A stretch of 64,000 nucleotides of DNA, from NCBI GenBank assembly GCA_019055375.1, contig JAHQIW010005186.1:1-64000 (forward strand), read 5' to 3'. Both the position numbers and the translations under genes were made by a program. Below, in pieces: positions 32,440 through 45,000 of this stretch (within the stretch, counting starts at the first letter, position 1; each line of letters opens with the position of its first letter). Under the pieces are notes generated by a model that was not told the origin of the DNA, made no database searches, and worked only from the letters and a program-made list of their open reading frames with translations. The DNA comes from Parelaphostrongylus tenuis. Taxonomy: Eukaryota > Nematoda > Chromadorea > Rhabditida > Metastrongylidae.

Positions 32440-32880
32440 AAAAGCTGGAGCACGCGATTTTTAGAAAACGGTCATTGCCCTTACCAGATCACATGACGAG
32501 TTGGCTCAAATAATAATGAAAGGATCTATTGAAATTTGAGTGTGGTCTTAATAAAGTACTCGAAAGCTAACGAGCAATCGAGTGCGCAAACACTCTGTGT
32601 TAGGTGAAAATTTCACTTGACATAGAGTGTAAAACGTTCGTCTCCAATGACTCTCTGTAAGGGAGTAGAGCTGCCGAGAGAACTGACTGTAAAAATATCA
32701 AGAGACGACGGATTCTGCCCGACTGACGGTCTGTATGGACGAAATACGTGTGTCCGGCTGTACAAGAGCCCTTACCAGACCATATGACAAGTTGGCTGAA
32801 ATAATAATGAAAGGATTTATCGAAATTTGAGTGTGGTCTCAATAAAGCACTCGAAATAAAGGTATGAGATCATTGCAGAG
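32440..32880 (+). mobile_element. Retrozyme-like repeat, about 1.4 units
   Basis: TTACCAGATCACATGAC at 32,481 recurs as TTACCAGACCATATGAC at 32,772, a 291-nt period. It lacks ~30 nt present in the 321-nt unit at 18.7 kb. Between them lie AACACTCTGTGTTAGGTGAA and the motif GCCCGA-CTGACG-GTCTGTATGGAC-GAAATACGTGT near 32,717. The ribozyme core has lost the A of CTGACGA and GAAAC is GAAAT, so it is inactive. Confidence 0.65.
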
Positions 32881-32899
32881 ATAAGCGAAATGTGAAGTT

Positions 32900-35640
32900 A
32901 TAATGAAGATGTTATGTAAACGTTCCAGAAGAGATTGCATGTGCTGAATACGTGGACGATCAAGTGGTCGATCAAAACACGTGCCTCACTTTCCAGTGAG
33001 CCCTAAATATATAACTTTCAACTTTATTGCTAGCCTATAATCACAGCGTAAATGGACATATGAATTGTCTCATAGTAACCTGTTTGTCAGAAGAAGAAAA
33101 ATCCTCTAAAGAGGAATAAGACATATCTCTGCTTGACATGAAACTGATAAATAGAAAAGGCATGACTTGTGGGAATCTATAAATGAATGATAAATGGGAA
33201 AATTCACTGAACTATATTCCCTCCATACTATATGGAATGTTAGGCTATCAGTGAGATACTGCTGGAGTTGACTTGCATCTTCTGCACTTCTGCCTTTTAT
33301 TTCCAAGCTTTTCAGGAAAGAAGAAAAACGGTACATTTCCGGTAACCAAGCGCTACTTCGACCCTTGTGAAAAACGTATTTCTTGAACATTTTTTGTGAC
33401 CAAATAATCGTTCGATAGCACAAATCAAAACAATTTAAACGGTTCATCTAATCTTCAAAAAAGCCTTCCATCTTCGCTGACCAGCAAAAATAAAATTTTA
33501 TTTCTTATTGAAAGATTTCTAGCCGACCAAAGCTTTTCCCTCGGAGTTTCACCAGCCAGTCGACAGATCAGATGTTAAGGATTCCAAGGGTTTATTTGGT
33601 TTATTCCAAGGGTTTACGACCTCACCTAGATTCTATTCTCATCAAGTACAAACAAATTTCGAAATGCGCACCGCTTTTTATGAGTCGTCCACTTAGTTAT
33701 TCAAATGGAGATCAACCGCACACAGATCACATGGTCTGCGGATGCTCCTCTCTCCAAAAAATGTCCTAATTACTGGGTCATGTTATGCGTGATTATGAGA
33801 CTTTCTTTTCTAGGAATTATGCTTGAAATTGTAGAGTTGATCTAGAATTCTCCCAAAATCTTACACGCTGAGGTTATATGTTTCTATGCGATAATGGTCT
33901 TCTATTTCGGAATTCTTTCGGTCATGTGTCTGTGTTGTTTGAGACCCCAGCAGGGTTGTTTTGTGCTTAATGCTACTGAAATCTAGATTTTGTGATTTTT
34001 CTAATGAAGTAATGGAGATTTATAGCTGACTGGATTGTGAGCAACACTATTTTTCAAAGCTCTAAATAAAGCAGAACAGCCGAAATGCCGACTGTTTGAA
34101 TAAGTTGTATCACACGTACCTCGAATTTTGGCTTACAGTGGAAAAGAGTGTGTCATTGGAGAGTGCCGAGCTCAACAGGTAGTTGGTCGTGGAGATTTCA
34201 CTGCATATTTAGAAGTTTTTCCTTTTTCTAGACTACAAAATTCTCGCAATCTTATATAGACTGATATTTGCTTTTGAATGTGTTTTTTTAGCAAAATGAG
34301 CGATATTATTCAAATGAACACCTCCACTGTGTTGATGTGTCCTTCTCATTTTCCTGCGGCGGAAATTTTCCTGCACAAGGGCTGGTGGTTCGTCATCAAT
34401 GATTGGAATGGTGACTTTTCATAATAGTTGTTTCCAACATTTCAGATTTCCAAAAGTGTTTGAGTATGGAAAAGCGGTGTATTGTTCCGTTTTTTTTGTC
34501 TTCTATTGCGATAAAAAAATTTTGTGAATTTCGTTGATATTCTTTCTTTGTGCCATTACATTCCATACGTGTGAATTGTACAACTTGTGAATAAATGACA
34601 GGTTACTGAGGAAATTAGTTATCCACCGAAAGTCCTCAAGCTTAAGTGGTTATTATTTTCTGAATTTTCTGTGCCGTTGTTAAAGTGACCTTCGATTGAT
34701 TGTCACTTTTTTCTCTTTGTTCTATCTACGCAAAATTGATTTCCTCTAAAACACTGTGCTATCACCTCTCCAGCTGTCTTTACCATACTAGTTGTGACTA
34801 CCAGAGTGATATTCATTTTGTATTAGTTCGCGCTACGATCCATTGAGCGTTGTTTTCTTGTCAAATAACCACTTTTATCCAATATGGTTGAGTGATACGC
34901 AAAACGTTAGACCATCTGTCTGAAGTTGAAACCGCGTATCAACCTTTTCGGAAACGTGTGCTGACCACTTCATCATCCAGCTCTTCTTCTGTTATCACTT
35001 TTTCTGCGTTACGAAGTGTCGATTTTTCAGCGATAGGACGTTAACGTTCTGACTTGATGATCATATATCGCAATGAACTAAGGTACGTAGACAGCTACGA
35101 GGCTCAGGTTTTACTTGCTACTTGACATCATCAGACATAACGTATATATCAAAACACTGCTGAAAGAGCGGTTAGTTAGAGAATTTTTGTAAATTACACA
35201 ACTAATTTTGCTCCAAATGTGTTCAAACCAACATTAGAGCTTCCATATGTTGTAGATATGGGACAAGAGCTGGAAGAGCGCAAGCGATTCTATTTCACGA
35301 GCCATTTGTTGCGAGCGAATCCGGAAATTTCTCAGAAATGTTCGGCATAGATATAGATAACATGACAAAAGGAATCGTAGATTAGTCTACTATTCTCTTC
35401 AATATTGCTTTAAATGAGCAAATTTCAAGAAAAATTTCGTCGTTCGCTGACATGTTTTATAGTGGTACAAATGAACTTGTAGTGGGAAAAGAGAAATCGT
35501 CCAAGCGCATTGAATTCATCTGCCATGATAGGATTGACAGCGTTCCGAGTCATTTCTCTTTTCCTATTGTTCAAATCTCAAATTGGTGTTAATGAGTTAA
35601 ATTGACGAGAATAAGCTTTGGGAGATATATTTTCGAAGCA
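32900..35640. other. Largely gene-free stretch
   Basis: A decayed hammerhead-like string (GGTCGATCAAAACACGTGCC near 32,966) is present. Otherwise no gene, RNA or repeat was recognised. CGTTCGATAGCACAAAT near 33,410 resembles a repeat terminus at 42,610. Confidence 0.3.
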
Positions 35641-35659
35641 CTCTTCCTTGTTGATCTAT

Positions 35660-36430
35660 ATTCATGATCAAATGCAATTTGACGAGAACGCCAACGCCTG
35701 CGACACCCCTGCGATCGCATGCTCCAAGTTTTTCTCCGCCGTCATGAAGAGAGTGGGAAAGATTGTCGTTCTGTAGTCTCAGCCTGGCTAATCACATCGT
35801 GCCTTAGTCTTCTTGCTTGAATCAATAGATCCTCTACAGCACATGCGTACAAATGCTCGTGCATCACAGGTACAGGTCGTCATTCTAGTCCGTTAGATTT
35901 TGGCAGCCTAATTTGGCCCTAAGATTCTAGCAGCCTCTCCGGAGCCCTCTCGGGGCAAGGAGATTAAGACTCATATTCATTAATATTTCTATCACATTAA
36001 TACCTAATATAAAGCTTTCTAGGCTTTGAACGTTGATGCTGGGCACTCACGAGTGCCTTGCCAGTCTCTCTCGAAGGAGCGAGAGAAGCTTGTTTGTTGG
36101 AGGCGACACCTGAATACCTCCCATGTACTTTCCAGCCGCCTGATTGCACACTTTTGGCCGGTTTGACCCGTAGAAATAGAGTTCTGTCAAATCGGCGCTG
36201 CAGAAGCAGAGCTTATCCTCCTTGAATTCACCTGCGTCTCTGAGAAACAAAGCGGAGAGTAACATGACAAAATGAGGTACAATTTGGTTAGACAGCGGCA
36301 AGTGAAACCCTTCTCAGTCAGTGGGCAGGAACTATTCACTGGAGCGCTAATAATCATCCGAAAGCTGAGACTTGAGGCTATAGCTCCAAGTCGGCGGCTT
36401 GAAATCGCTTGCAAATTTGTTTCCATTTGA
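35660..36430 (-). pseudogene. RTE LINE 5' fragment (N-terminus and endonuclease start)
   Basis: The minus strand matches the first ~800 bp of the RTE at 28.75 kb: GAAGTACATGGGAGGTATTC near 36,120, the N-terminal region, then GCATGCGATCGCAGGGGTGT near 35,715 matching 29,318-29,340. Several frameshifts are present, and nothing of the RT follows. Confidence 0.7.
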
Positions 36431-36609
36431 CAGATTCGAACACAAACTAGTTCAAAGATAGTGTTAAGTGATACGCAAATTCACTGATAAGCAGAAGTTC
36501 ACTATTAAAATCGTCTGAGCCCTGGTAAGCTTTCATCGTTCGGGTGAAAAATTTGCAAAATTGCTCAAGGAAAGATTGCCACTGATTTATAATGCTTGAC
36601 CTCTGACTA

Positions 36610-36715
36610 TGATAAACAAGTAATGGTCACCCTCCGAAAAGGGTGAAATGCGAGTTCACCTCTTGATCGAGATTCGAAGTTTTGCATACCACACAACATC
36701 ACTGAATTTACAGTT
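36610..36715 (+). repeat. tRNA-headed SINE, degraded
   Basis: GCGAGTTCACCTCTTGATCG stands where box B is expected, followed by the family tail GAAGTTTTGCATACCACAC. The head is poorly preserved. Confidence 0.4.
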
Positions 36716-39130
36716 ATGAAATAAATTCGCATCCGAAAAGCGATTGAATGAGAAATCCTTGTCGTATTCGTATATCCAGTCAGAATAATACAATAATACA
36801 CCATGTGAACGGGTTACGAATGACAATTCCTTAAAGTGAAAAACGACTTTTCTCACTGTCCACTATTGAAAATTTTGGAGCGTTAGTGAACGGTCTTCTG
36901 TGTAAGCGATCAAATCAACAGGCTTGTGTTTGAGAGGTGTAAGTCACAGAAGGAGGCTTGCTCTTGTTTTACACTGCATTGGTTTTGAACAAGAAACAAC
37001 TTCCTATTTCGACTTTTCTCAAACCCACGGTATATGCTATCAAAATACTGCTACATTAATCAGCTTACACGTGACTGTAAAATATCTCCATTGTGCTTAA
37101 CATTTCGATGACATCGCCTTCATCAGAGTCATCAATTAGTGTGTCGTGTGCTCACAGTGATAATTGATCCGTCGATGTTGGTCTTCAAGCTGTCACATTG
37201 AAACGAATCAAGTCAAATGAAGCATCACACAAATGAAGTAGTCTAACGCTGTCCATTAGTATCAAAACTTTTGCGACGCGAAAGTCTTATGACGCCTACT
37301 GCATAACGATTCATATAAGATGATGCTGTGAAATAGTTGTGTCGATCCACATCAAAATAGAGGCATTGAAGTATGCCAACTTTGTACAGCATTGCATTCA
37401 AAATCGAAGGAGATTGGTGTAGCAAGACTGTCCTTCGCTTAGCAGTTCACCTAAAACGCAGGACTGCTAAAAGAAGCAACTATTGCAACACGTAACTGCT
37501 ACAACGCAGAATTGCTTATCAGCTCCATTCGGCGTTCATAAAAAACTTATAACGAGTCAATGCCAACAGTGTTGACAGTTCTATCGGTTTGTCATTCACA
37601 AAACAACAAAAGAGAGTCATTGCGTTCTGATCGGAGATTCTTGCTAACAAACTGTAATCTAAATGAAGTCTTCCTTCCTGACTACAAATACAGTTTAACT
37701 CACATCAAACGCAAGAGCTATCTATTGTACCTCCTCATCTGTAGGACTACAGGTGAAAGGTTTTCTAGAGTAGAGCGCCAGTTGTTGTTCTCTAAATAAT
37801 AATTCTGCCCTGATCGATAAGTTCATCAAATCAGTGTTTTGTTAGAGTGTTAATAAGCGCTCAATGGTATTATTAAAAATCATCTTCAACCACACAATGA
37901 TGCCAGCCGATGTTCTGCATTGTTCATATGAGAAGATCGTTGTCATAGTTGGAGTGTCGATTTCAGAAAATCTTCCAACACATGGAAGTCGTGCCATAGC
38001 GGCAGTATCATTAAACAAGAAAACTTTTTTTTTGTGTCTTCATCTAAATAAACTTGAAATGGTTTCATCGATTTCTCGAAGCGTTTCCTGATACGTGACG
38101 AGTACGAATTCGATAGATATTTGTAAATTTGTCACTCTGTCTGTTCTCGAATTATTCAAAAAACCTAAAATATGAAGTGAACTGAATTGATTACTCGGTA
38201 TAGAAAGTCAAAAACTTGGCTTTTTTGAAATGTTTTTCAAACCTTTATCGTATAAAGTTTGACCAATGAAGAGTCTGCGACTATGAAACGTGTCGAATGA
38301 GAGAGACTCCACTGTACGAATGTGCAAAGGAAACTTCATTTTGTTGCATCACAGTGAAATTGAGGAAAATTAATAGCGTTTTAGAGCACCTACCCAGTGT
38401 AATGTATGAAACATTCAATATGGTCAGCAGGAATGCCTCAGCTCAGTTTAACGTCATTGCCTTCATTAAAATGTCCAACTTTACTTTCTCGTCTCAGTAA
38501 ATTGGTTATCTCACCAAACTCTATCCTTGTTGTGCTTCACGTGAAAATCTAATAATTTAATGTAGCCGTTTTTAATATAATCAATTACTGTATTTTCTCT
38601 TCTTCTTAATTTTACATTCTCGATGCCAACTCATTTTCTGGTCCGTTTTACATATCCGACTTATTGGTGTAAAAGGTGTAAAAGTTCTTGTTTTGACTGT
38701 CACTCAGCCTTCCTAACACTGAAAGAGATTTTGTAAACGTGTGGTGACATTTGAATAAGACATCGAAGCTCAACAACTCCGAGTTAGTTGTGCTTCTCAA
38801 AAATTTGTCATCAAAAACTTTTTCTACCGAAAGTCGTGCTTCGGTTTGTCAATCAAAGTCACAGATTTCACAGATTTTCACATAATAGTGCGGCTGTAAC
38901 CTCGGCGTTTTATCGAATATAAATATTAATTTCGGGAATGTCAAATATTATGCCGAAGCATCGGAAAAGAGAAGGCGGAACTAGATTCATGTAACGTCAC
39001 TTTTACGCACATGCTGCCAGCTAGCATTTGTTCTTCAATACACCTCCTTTTTTGTGCCTACAATTTTCCCTAAAGTTGTGAGAACCCAAAAATTAATACC
39101 TTACCCATTGGCGCAGAATGCTGAAGAAAA
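36716..39130. other. Largely gene-free stretch
   Basis: It contains one degraded hammerhead-like motif at 37,085-37,135. Otherwise no gene or repeat was recognised. Confidence 0.3.
37085..37135 (-). ncRNA. Degraded minimal hammerhead motif
   Basis: The minus strand reads GACT-CTGATGA-AGGCGATGTCATC-GAAATGTTAAGC. The core CTGATGA and GAAA remain and stem II is imperfect. The base after GAAA is T instead of C, and stem I no longer pairs fully. Related to the motif at 13,541. Confidence 0.4.
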
Positions 39131-39134
39131 CCTT

Positions 39135-39210
39135 TGCGCCAGTTGGGACTCGCCCACACTTCACCTTATCCGTGGGCGCGTGCTTGAACCGTTGCACTTT
39201 GACTCTGGTT
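39135..39210 (-). repeat. tRNA-headed SINE fragment
   Basis: The minus strand reads AGTGCAACGGTTCAAGCACG, then GATAAGGTGAAGTGTGGGCG and GTCCCAACTGGCGC. This parallels the tRNA-like head at 62,289-62,362. Confidence 0.5.
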
Positions 39211-39542
39211 TGACACCACTCTTTCTACGCTACAACGCATCTAACTGTCAGCAGCCAACCACTGGCGGTATGGCACGAGAAGTCACTATTCACATTGAGC
39301 TCAGTCACGCTGACAGATATTGAATATTAGATGATCAAACATTTTCCTTTTTAGATATTCCATTTTTTTATATCCTAGTACGCGCCTCCGGGCAGGGTGA
39401 AATGTGAATTTGAGTACCAGTAGAACTCAGGTAGTGCACATAACTTTACATAAGTGTGTATATTTATATCATTATACCAAGTTCAGAAGCGGTTGTAGAA
39501 AAAAGAATTCCGTTCGATCATCTAGAAGAAATTTTTACAAGG

Positions 39543-41009
39543 ATGATGAAATCTCCAACCGATCGCTCTATGATTCCATTGCTGGCCACATTCTCGACAG
39601 TGCTTGGATGTGGAGTATTGCCTGCAGGTCAAGGTAATGATTTGAACTGTTATGGCACTTCAGAAGCTTCCAACCTTCGACAAAAGTTTATGAACCCTGA
39701 AAGGAAATATTATATCTGGTACTTCGTTAGTATTCAAGACCTATGGCAGTCCAAGTCATTTAATGCAAGGATTTAAATTTACATAAAAACACTAGAGATA
39801 GGCTCATAATTCATTTATGGTGATCTGATTTCTTACCATTCAACTCGAAAATCTGCGAAATTCCATTGCAGCAAGTACTAGAACTTTCACCGTCAGCGGC
39901 TTCACAACTTTGCCTGTCGCGATGTTCTACACTGATATGATTGCCGTTTCATCTCAAGTTACAGGAATTGCAACTAGCAAGGAGAGAGCTCAGACAATTG
40001 TGTCACGTCTTACGATGCAAACAGTGCAAGTCATAAAATTTATGTGCCTTCCTCTTCATCGCAAAGTCTCTTTTATGCGTAGGAGAACCATCACTTCACA
40101 ACTTCACATATCTGGATACATTTCCAAATAAACTTTTCGAGGTAGCGAAAACCTTGTTTTTCAGGTTTTCGATGTTCTCGAAAGGCAAGCTCGTAGTGCT
40201 CTTCTACCTGATTTTGTAATTTCGGGCATTTTGAATCAGCTTGAAGTTAGAATCACTTACGAGCCATTACTCTGCCAGAGAATTGTTGTTGATGTAACGG
40301 CGGAAATCAGTAAGGCTTCAATTTCAATAATTTGTTCGAAAAATTCCAAAGCAAAAACATAACATGCGCTGAAAGAGGAAATATAATGTCAAAAAACTTG
40401 ATAGCTTCTAAAAAAGTGCCATAAAATACCTCACAATTAGCTATCACAATAATGCTGCACTTCAATCTTTCGGGATCTAAGATACTTTTCAAACGAGTTT
40501 CCTTATTTGTTGTACTGAGAATGGCATGGTAACCATTGAGTCAAGTGGTGTTTCAAACGATTTTGAAGAATAAAAGGAAATTGGCTCCCAGATCTGCACT
40601 GAACTTTTCATGTTTTAAATTTTTGATGTAATTGAAGAAGGTGCTTTTTAGAACCCAACGTAGCGAAGAAGGGTGATCAGTACTGCATTGTTGTCAGCAA
40701 CACGGTGACTGGAATTTGCACTGCGTTAGGCGCGGGTAGAAAAACGTGTACGAAAATGGGTGAAGCGACGATCACGCCTGTTCCCGCCAATCACACTTCA
40801 ATTTCAGGAACACTTTCAGTTAGAATTGCAGTCGATTTGAAAGTTTGTTTTGTATAGGAAAAAACTCTGTTCAGACTACGAATATTGTCATGGCGTCTTG
40901 GTCGAGAATGATGTGGCAAAGTGTAGTGGACCGAGCAGTTCGTATGTTGGCATCTGCACCATTTGGATCGCACTTCTTCTCTGTGAGTGGTACTGTCGGT
41001 GGAAACTGA
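39543..41009 (+). CDS. Secreted nematode protein, 5 exons, 229 aa
   Basis: Exons by reading: 39,543-39,633; 39,872-40,023; 40,165-40,309; 40,652-40,818; 40,875-41,009 (TGA). Every intron is GT-AG, phases are 1/0/1/0, and the joined frame is open. Residues 10-24 (MIPLLATFSTVLGCG) look like a signal-peptide core. The mature part has TFTVSGFTTLPVAMFY, RQARSALLPD, LEVRITYEPLLCQ, QYCIVVSNTVTGICTAL and a C-terminal amphipathic stretch WSRMMWQSVVDRAVRMLAS. Cysteines are at 23, 118, 141, 152 and 162, with one sequon (N176). The exon 2 donor could alternatively be 6 nt later; the chosen one matches the paralogs. Paralogous exons at 22.7 and 48 kb support coding conservation. I recall similar small secreted proteins in hookworm gene sets but cannot name a domain or function. 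The start could be Met10 or lie in an extra upstream exon. Confidence 0.8.
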
Positions 41010-41074
41010 AACTAATGTGTGATGTGCTTGATAAGCATTCTCAATATTCGATATTACGCAGTATTAATGCAGCA

Positions 41075-41080
41075 AATAAA
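41075..41080 (+). terminator. Polyadenylation signal AATAAA
   Basis: AATAAA lies 66 nt after the TGA of the five-exon gene, a normal nematode 3' UTR length. Confidence 0.6.
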
Positions 41081-41089
41081 CTAAAAATT

Positions 41090-42469
41090 GTATGGATGCT
41101 GATTGGTCAGAGTAATGCATAATTTACATTAGTGCGTTGGAAGTGATGAATTTGGGCTTGATGTGCTGCTCAAAAAGTAAAACAAATTCAGGAGTTTAAG
41201 TTTTCGGTGGCAACGTCTTCTCGATCTTCTCTAGAGAACATATTTGGATTATTGCCTTGCTGCTGGCTTTGAAGAAACTTTATCAAAATGAAGGATGAAA
41301 TCAGTAAAGATTGAAATTATCCAACTATTCATAGTTTCAGTGCTACCCAAAAAACATCTCTGTGCTTCTTTAGGATATCTTCCCTACTCGCTGCGGAATC
41401 GATTGAAAATCATTGACATTAGAAGCTTTCAAATCATGCAAATCCGTGATTTTTTTTTCAGCCTGCAGTATATAAGAAATGTATATATAGTATGAAAGAC
41501 CTTAATAATGACGACAAGAAAACCGTAGCTGTCTGAGGTATTTCGAACATTTCCATCTGTACATCTGCAGTTTTAAGAGCTAAGTCGCGCCTTTATGCGA
41601 ATAAAAGCGTTTTTAGTGCTCAGTTGTCTCGCAATGATCATGAAACCGATGTAGCACGAAAAAAAGAATGTCTTACATTGAAAAATTAGCGATAGCAAAG
41701 CGGTGGGTGGTCTCGGTGATTGGTGGTAGCACGCGCCCCAGGTATGAGTTAAGCACATGCTCAGCTCTCGCTTGGAATCGATTATTATGCATATCACTCA
41801 GCATTCCTGTACTTATAAATTATAATTTCGTAAAACTGCCTTCGAGCAATAAAGTCATAACTGTTCCTTGATATTGTCGCACATATTTGCCCATGAAACT
41901 GGCCACCTTTTTTTTCTCCAATTTTTTCCTCAAGGCACCTGTATGAATAATTTTGGCAAAATTAGGGCTAATGCTGCCTGAAATCTTTCTTTCTGAAAAG
42001 AAAAACCATGTACTTGCAAAAGCGAATATATTCCTAGCTGTTGTTGGGCATTTTCTCATATCTTCTTGAAGTTCTTGTAGTCAGTAGATAGCTTGAAAAC
42101 TTCTGACTCTGATAGTGTGTTATTTGAGAATGATTTCACACTACTTTTTGATAAAAATAAATACATCGTTTTGCAATTGTAATGCAGTTCCAATTGAAAG
42201 CGGGTTTTTTGGGATTATATAGTTAGATTTCGACTCTTGTAGACTCTTATGTTGAAAGTAACAGATTCCTCTAGACTCTTATGTTAAATAAAACCTAAAT
42301 CATCATTGATAGAAGTTTTGTAAACGCAATTCTAAAAAAAAGCGGTCAACTGTCTTGGAAATCCCTACTTTAAAAAAAAAACCTCTGTCGCATGCAACCA
42401 TATTTCAAGAGTTGCTCTCGTGAACCTTTGATTTTTTTTTTTTTTTGAAAAGACTTAATCCACTGGAAT
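41090..42469. other. Largely gene-free stretch
   Basis: A degraded SINE head (GGTGGTAGCACGCGCCCCAG near 41,723, with tail TGCATATCACTCAGC near 41,789) is the only recognised item. AGACTCTTATGTT is duplicated with a 37-bp period at 42,241-42,290. Confidence 0.35.
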
Positions 42470-43030
42470 ACTAATATTCATTCGATAGCTGAAATCAGAT
42501 GAATTTTAACGGTGTATTTTGTTTCTCAAATGGCTTGTAATAGTCGAATTAAAGTTTTGTTTCACATTCAAGCTTCCTCGTCGGATAAGGTTTTTCTATA
42601 AATAATTAATAACCATTCGATAGCACAAATTTCAGCAATTTTAAAGACGTATCTTATTTTTGGAGAGACTCTTCAGAGAGGTGTGACAGTCAAAAGAATA
42701 TTGGGTTTCTCACTACAAAGGGTGGGATTTCGCGGCTTTATCCACAAGTCACCGTACCTTTAGTAACACATCAACTAAATGCGAAAGGTAGTCTTCTTTG
42801 GCTGATACAGTACAAAAAGAAGTTCTTGTCATGATCAAAGTTACTGCGGAAGTCGTCGAGACCTAAGCCAACGAAAAATTATTAAAAGTCCAGCTAAAAA
42901 GCTGGCTTCCGTGGGAAATGTACAGGTGTGAGAGATATTTTAATTTTTTGTGTTAGAGCGCACAAAGGAAGCCATTTCTAAAATGAAATGTATTACCAGA
43001 ATTCTCGGATATTCAGCTATCGAATGGCTG
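42470..43030. repeat. Possible inverted-repeat element
   Basis: ATTCGATAGCTGAAATCAGA (42,481) and CCATTCGATAGCACAAAT (42,613) oppose TTCAGCTATCGAATGG (43,012-43,027). The same motif occurs at 33,410. Arms are short and the borders uncertain. Confidence 0.3.
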
Positions 43031-43860
43031 TTATACCTCTGAAAAAATTCGGAAAACTCGTTTTTCCCGAAAGGTTAAAACAAAAAGTGAACGGCGATAG
43101 TGATCCAGATTTCAAAATCTATTCTCTCGATTTTTAAAGCACCCCGAGAAGCCCTTTTTATAAGCCAATTACAGAACTGAAATTACTTAGATTCCCCCTA
43201 TCTAATGATTAATAATTGCTTATGAAGAAACTTTATCTGGCGAGAAATGCTTGAATGTGAAAAAATTTTTTTAATTGTTGCAGCGAAGAAAACAGTCCAT
43301 TTAATGAATAAAATACATCGTTCAACTTTACTTCATTTGAACAATGAAAAGACTACCAAAGCTTTTTACAAGAGTGGAAAAATACGATTTTACCAAAAGC
43401 ATCTCTTATTCGCATACCATGTAGCTATGAATGAAGGATTTGAATGAAATTCCGCAATGATGTGAGAAATAGAAATCTGAACTGCACTAATAATGAAAAA
43501 ATATTGAGAATTATCGATGAAATGGAATCGTATGCAATAAGCGGCACCATTTACCACGAACTATCCACTGTGTTCTAATTTTCAGTCAGTATGATGAATT
43601 TCATCCACTCTGTGCAATAAAGTATGCGGAAACTGAAATAAACAGAAGATAATTTTGCCCACAGTTGTTGATAAGTACAAATAAAATGTAAAAATATCCA
43701 ATAAAGCTTCTGAATACAGCCTTTGCATATGAGCTTTTCTTTCCCTTTTGCAACTGTAGATTACTATTGGAGCAATTAACTTATTTTTAGAAAAAGAAAC
43801 ATTAACGAAGTTTGTTGGATCATATCTGACCATCTGCTGATAGAGAAGTCTCATTTATTA
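43031..43860. other. Gene-free stretch
   Basis: AT-rich. No recognised gene or repeat. Confidence 0.3.
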
Positions 43861-43861
43861 A

Positions 43862-44297
43862 ACTCCTTATAGAGAGTCATCGAAGACGTACGTTTTACAC
43901 TCTATGTCAAGTGAAATTTTCACCTAACACAAAGTGTTGCGCACTCGATTGCTCTTTGGCTGGTACTTTTATCATAATTATACCTTTATTTCGAGCGAGT
44001 GAGAAAGCACTCGAAATGAAGATATAACTATGATAAAAGTACCAGCCAAAGAGCAATTGAGTGCACAACACTCTGGGTTAGGTGAAGGTTTCACTTGACT
44101 TAGAGTGTAAAGCGTCAGTCTTCGATGACTCTTCATAAGGAGTGTAAGGCTCTCGAGAGAACTGACTAGAAAAAGATCGAAAGACGACGGGTTCTGCCCG
44201 GCTGACGAATCTGTAAGGACGAAACACGTGTATTGGGCTGTACAAGAGCCCTCACCAGACCACATGACATGTTGGCTCAAATAATAATGAAAGGATG
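43862..44297. mobile_element. Foldback pair of ribozyme-repeat bodies
   Basis: The left arm (43,862-43,990) is the reverse complement of 44,006-44,140: CAGCCAAAGAGCAATTGAGT matches in reverse the string near 43,945-43,965. The plus arm then continues through a hammerhead (44,192-44,245) to the usual 3' end GGCTCAAATAATAATGAAAG at 44,275-44,296. Confidence 0.7.
44192..44245 (+). ncRNA. Hammerhead ribozyme motif, core intact
   Basis: GCCCGG-CTGACGA (44,202-44,208), a stem II region ATCTGTAAGGAC, GAAA, CACGTGTA, TTGGGC. Stem I pairs over 6 bp including two G-U. The closing stem II pair is A/C instead of G-C, which may weaken it. H17 is A. Confidence 0.6.
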
Positions 44298-44509
44298 TTT
44301 CAGGAAAATAGTTCTTACCAGGCAAAAGTCCTTTTCATCAACTCCGTATATGAACCGTGGGAGAAACTCCGCACGAGAAGTTTTACACTATTATTAAGAG
44401 TCCTTTCAACGTTTCTTGCCACATTATTTTGCGTTCATATTTCTCTGCTTCTTTGCCATTACATTTCATTGAATAAATCTATCTTCATAGATTGTGTTCT
44501 ACGTCCAGA

Positions 44510-45000
44510 CACAGCTACTCAGAATCAATCCCAATCAGCTCCTGTGACTGCTTCTGTTTTCAACAGAATTGAGGCTTTCCAAATAAATGGAATTGAGAAA
44601 GAGGTTTTCCAAACTTTTGCAAACTTTTGTGAATGAGTCTTATTATCATACGATTTGTAGTTCTGAGAACATTTTGAAACTGCTAGTCTGAATTGTTGTT
44701 CCTCTTTTGATGTTTTATCAACCCTGTTTGAGATCAGTCGAATGAAATGATTATAGGCAGCAAACAGCAAGCAATTGAAGAATGCTCAACAACGTCCTTC
44801 TAATCTCTTCTTTTTCAAACAATGACACGATCTCGCAGTCTTCCACTGCGAGAACATGCTGAAACATAACGAGTGAGGTGGTCAAATTACGCATTGATGA
44901 GAACTGATGGGAGGTCCCTCATGTGATCAAATCTTATTCTCCTCATTTCAGGTGTTATTTGATATATTATCAACGAAACAGTATGTTGGATTTTAAGAGG
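44510..45000 (-). pseudogene. RTE reverse transcriptase fragment
   Basis: Minus-strand frames include LFAAYNHFIRLISNRVDKT, matching LLSVVYKLFTRVIPNRIDRT of the RTE at 15.7 kb, and KASILLKTEAVTGADWD, matching motif A region KKALDSVETEAVIEALD. Upstream DNA (44,790-45,000) aligns with 15,740-15,950 (TGATGAGAACTG). It is heavily decayed, and motif C is absent. Confidence 0.65.

Noticed and set aside
44295..44636. 113-codon frame with a hydrophobic stretch on the plus strand
   Set aside because: It starts in the end of a ribozyme repeat and then runs antisense to an RTE reverse-transcriptase remnant, so it is a chance frame.
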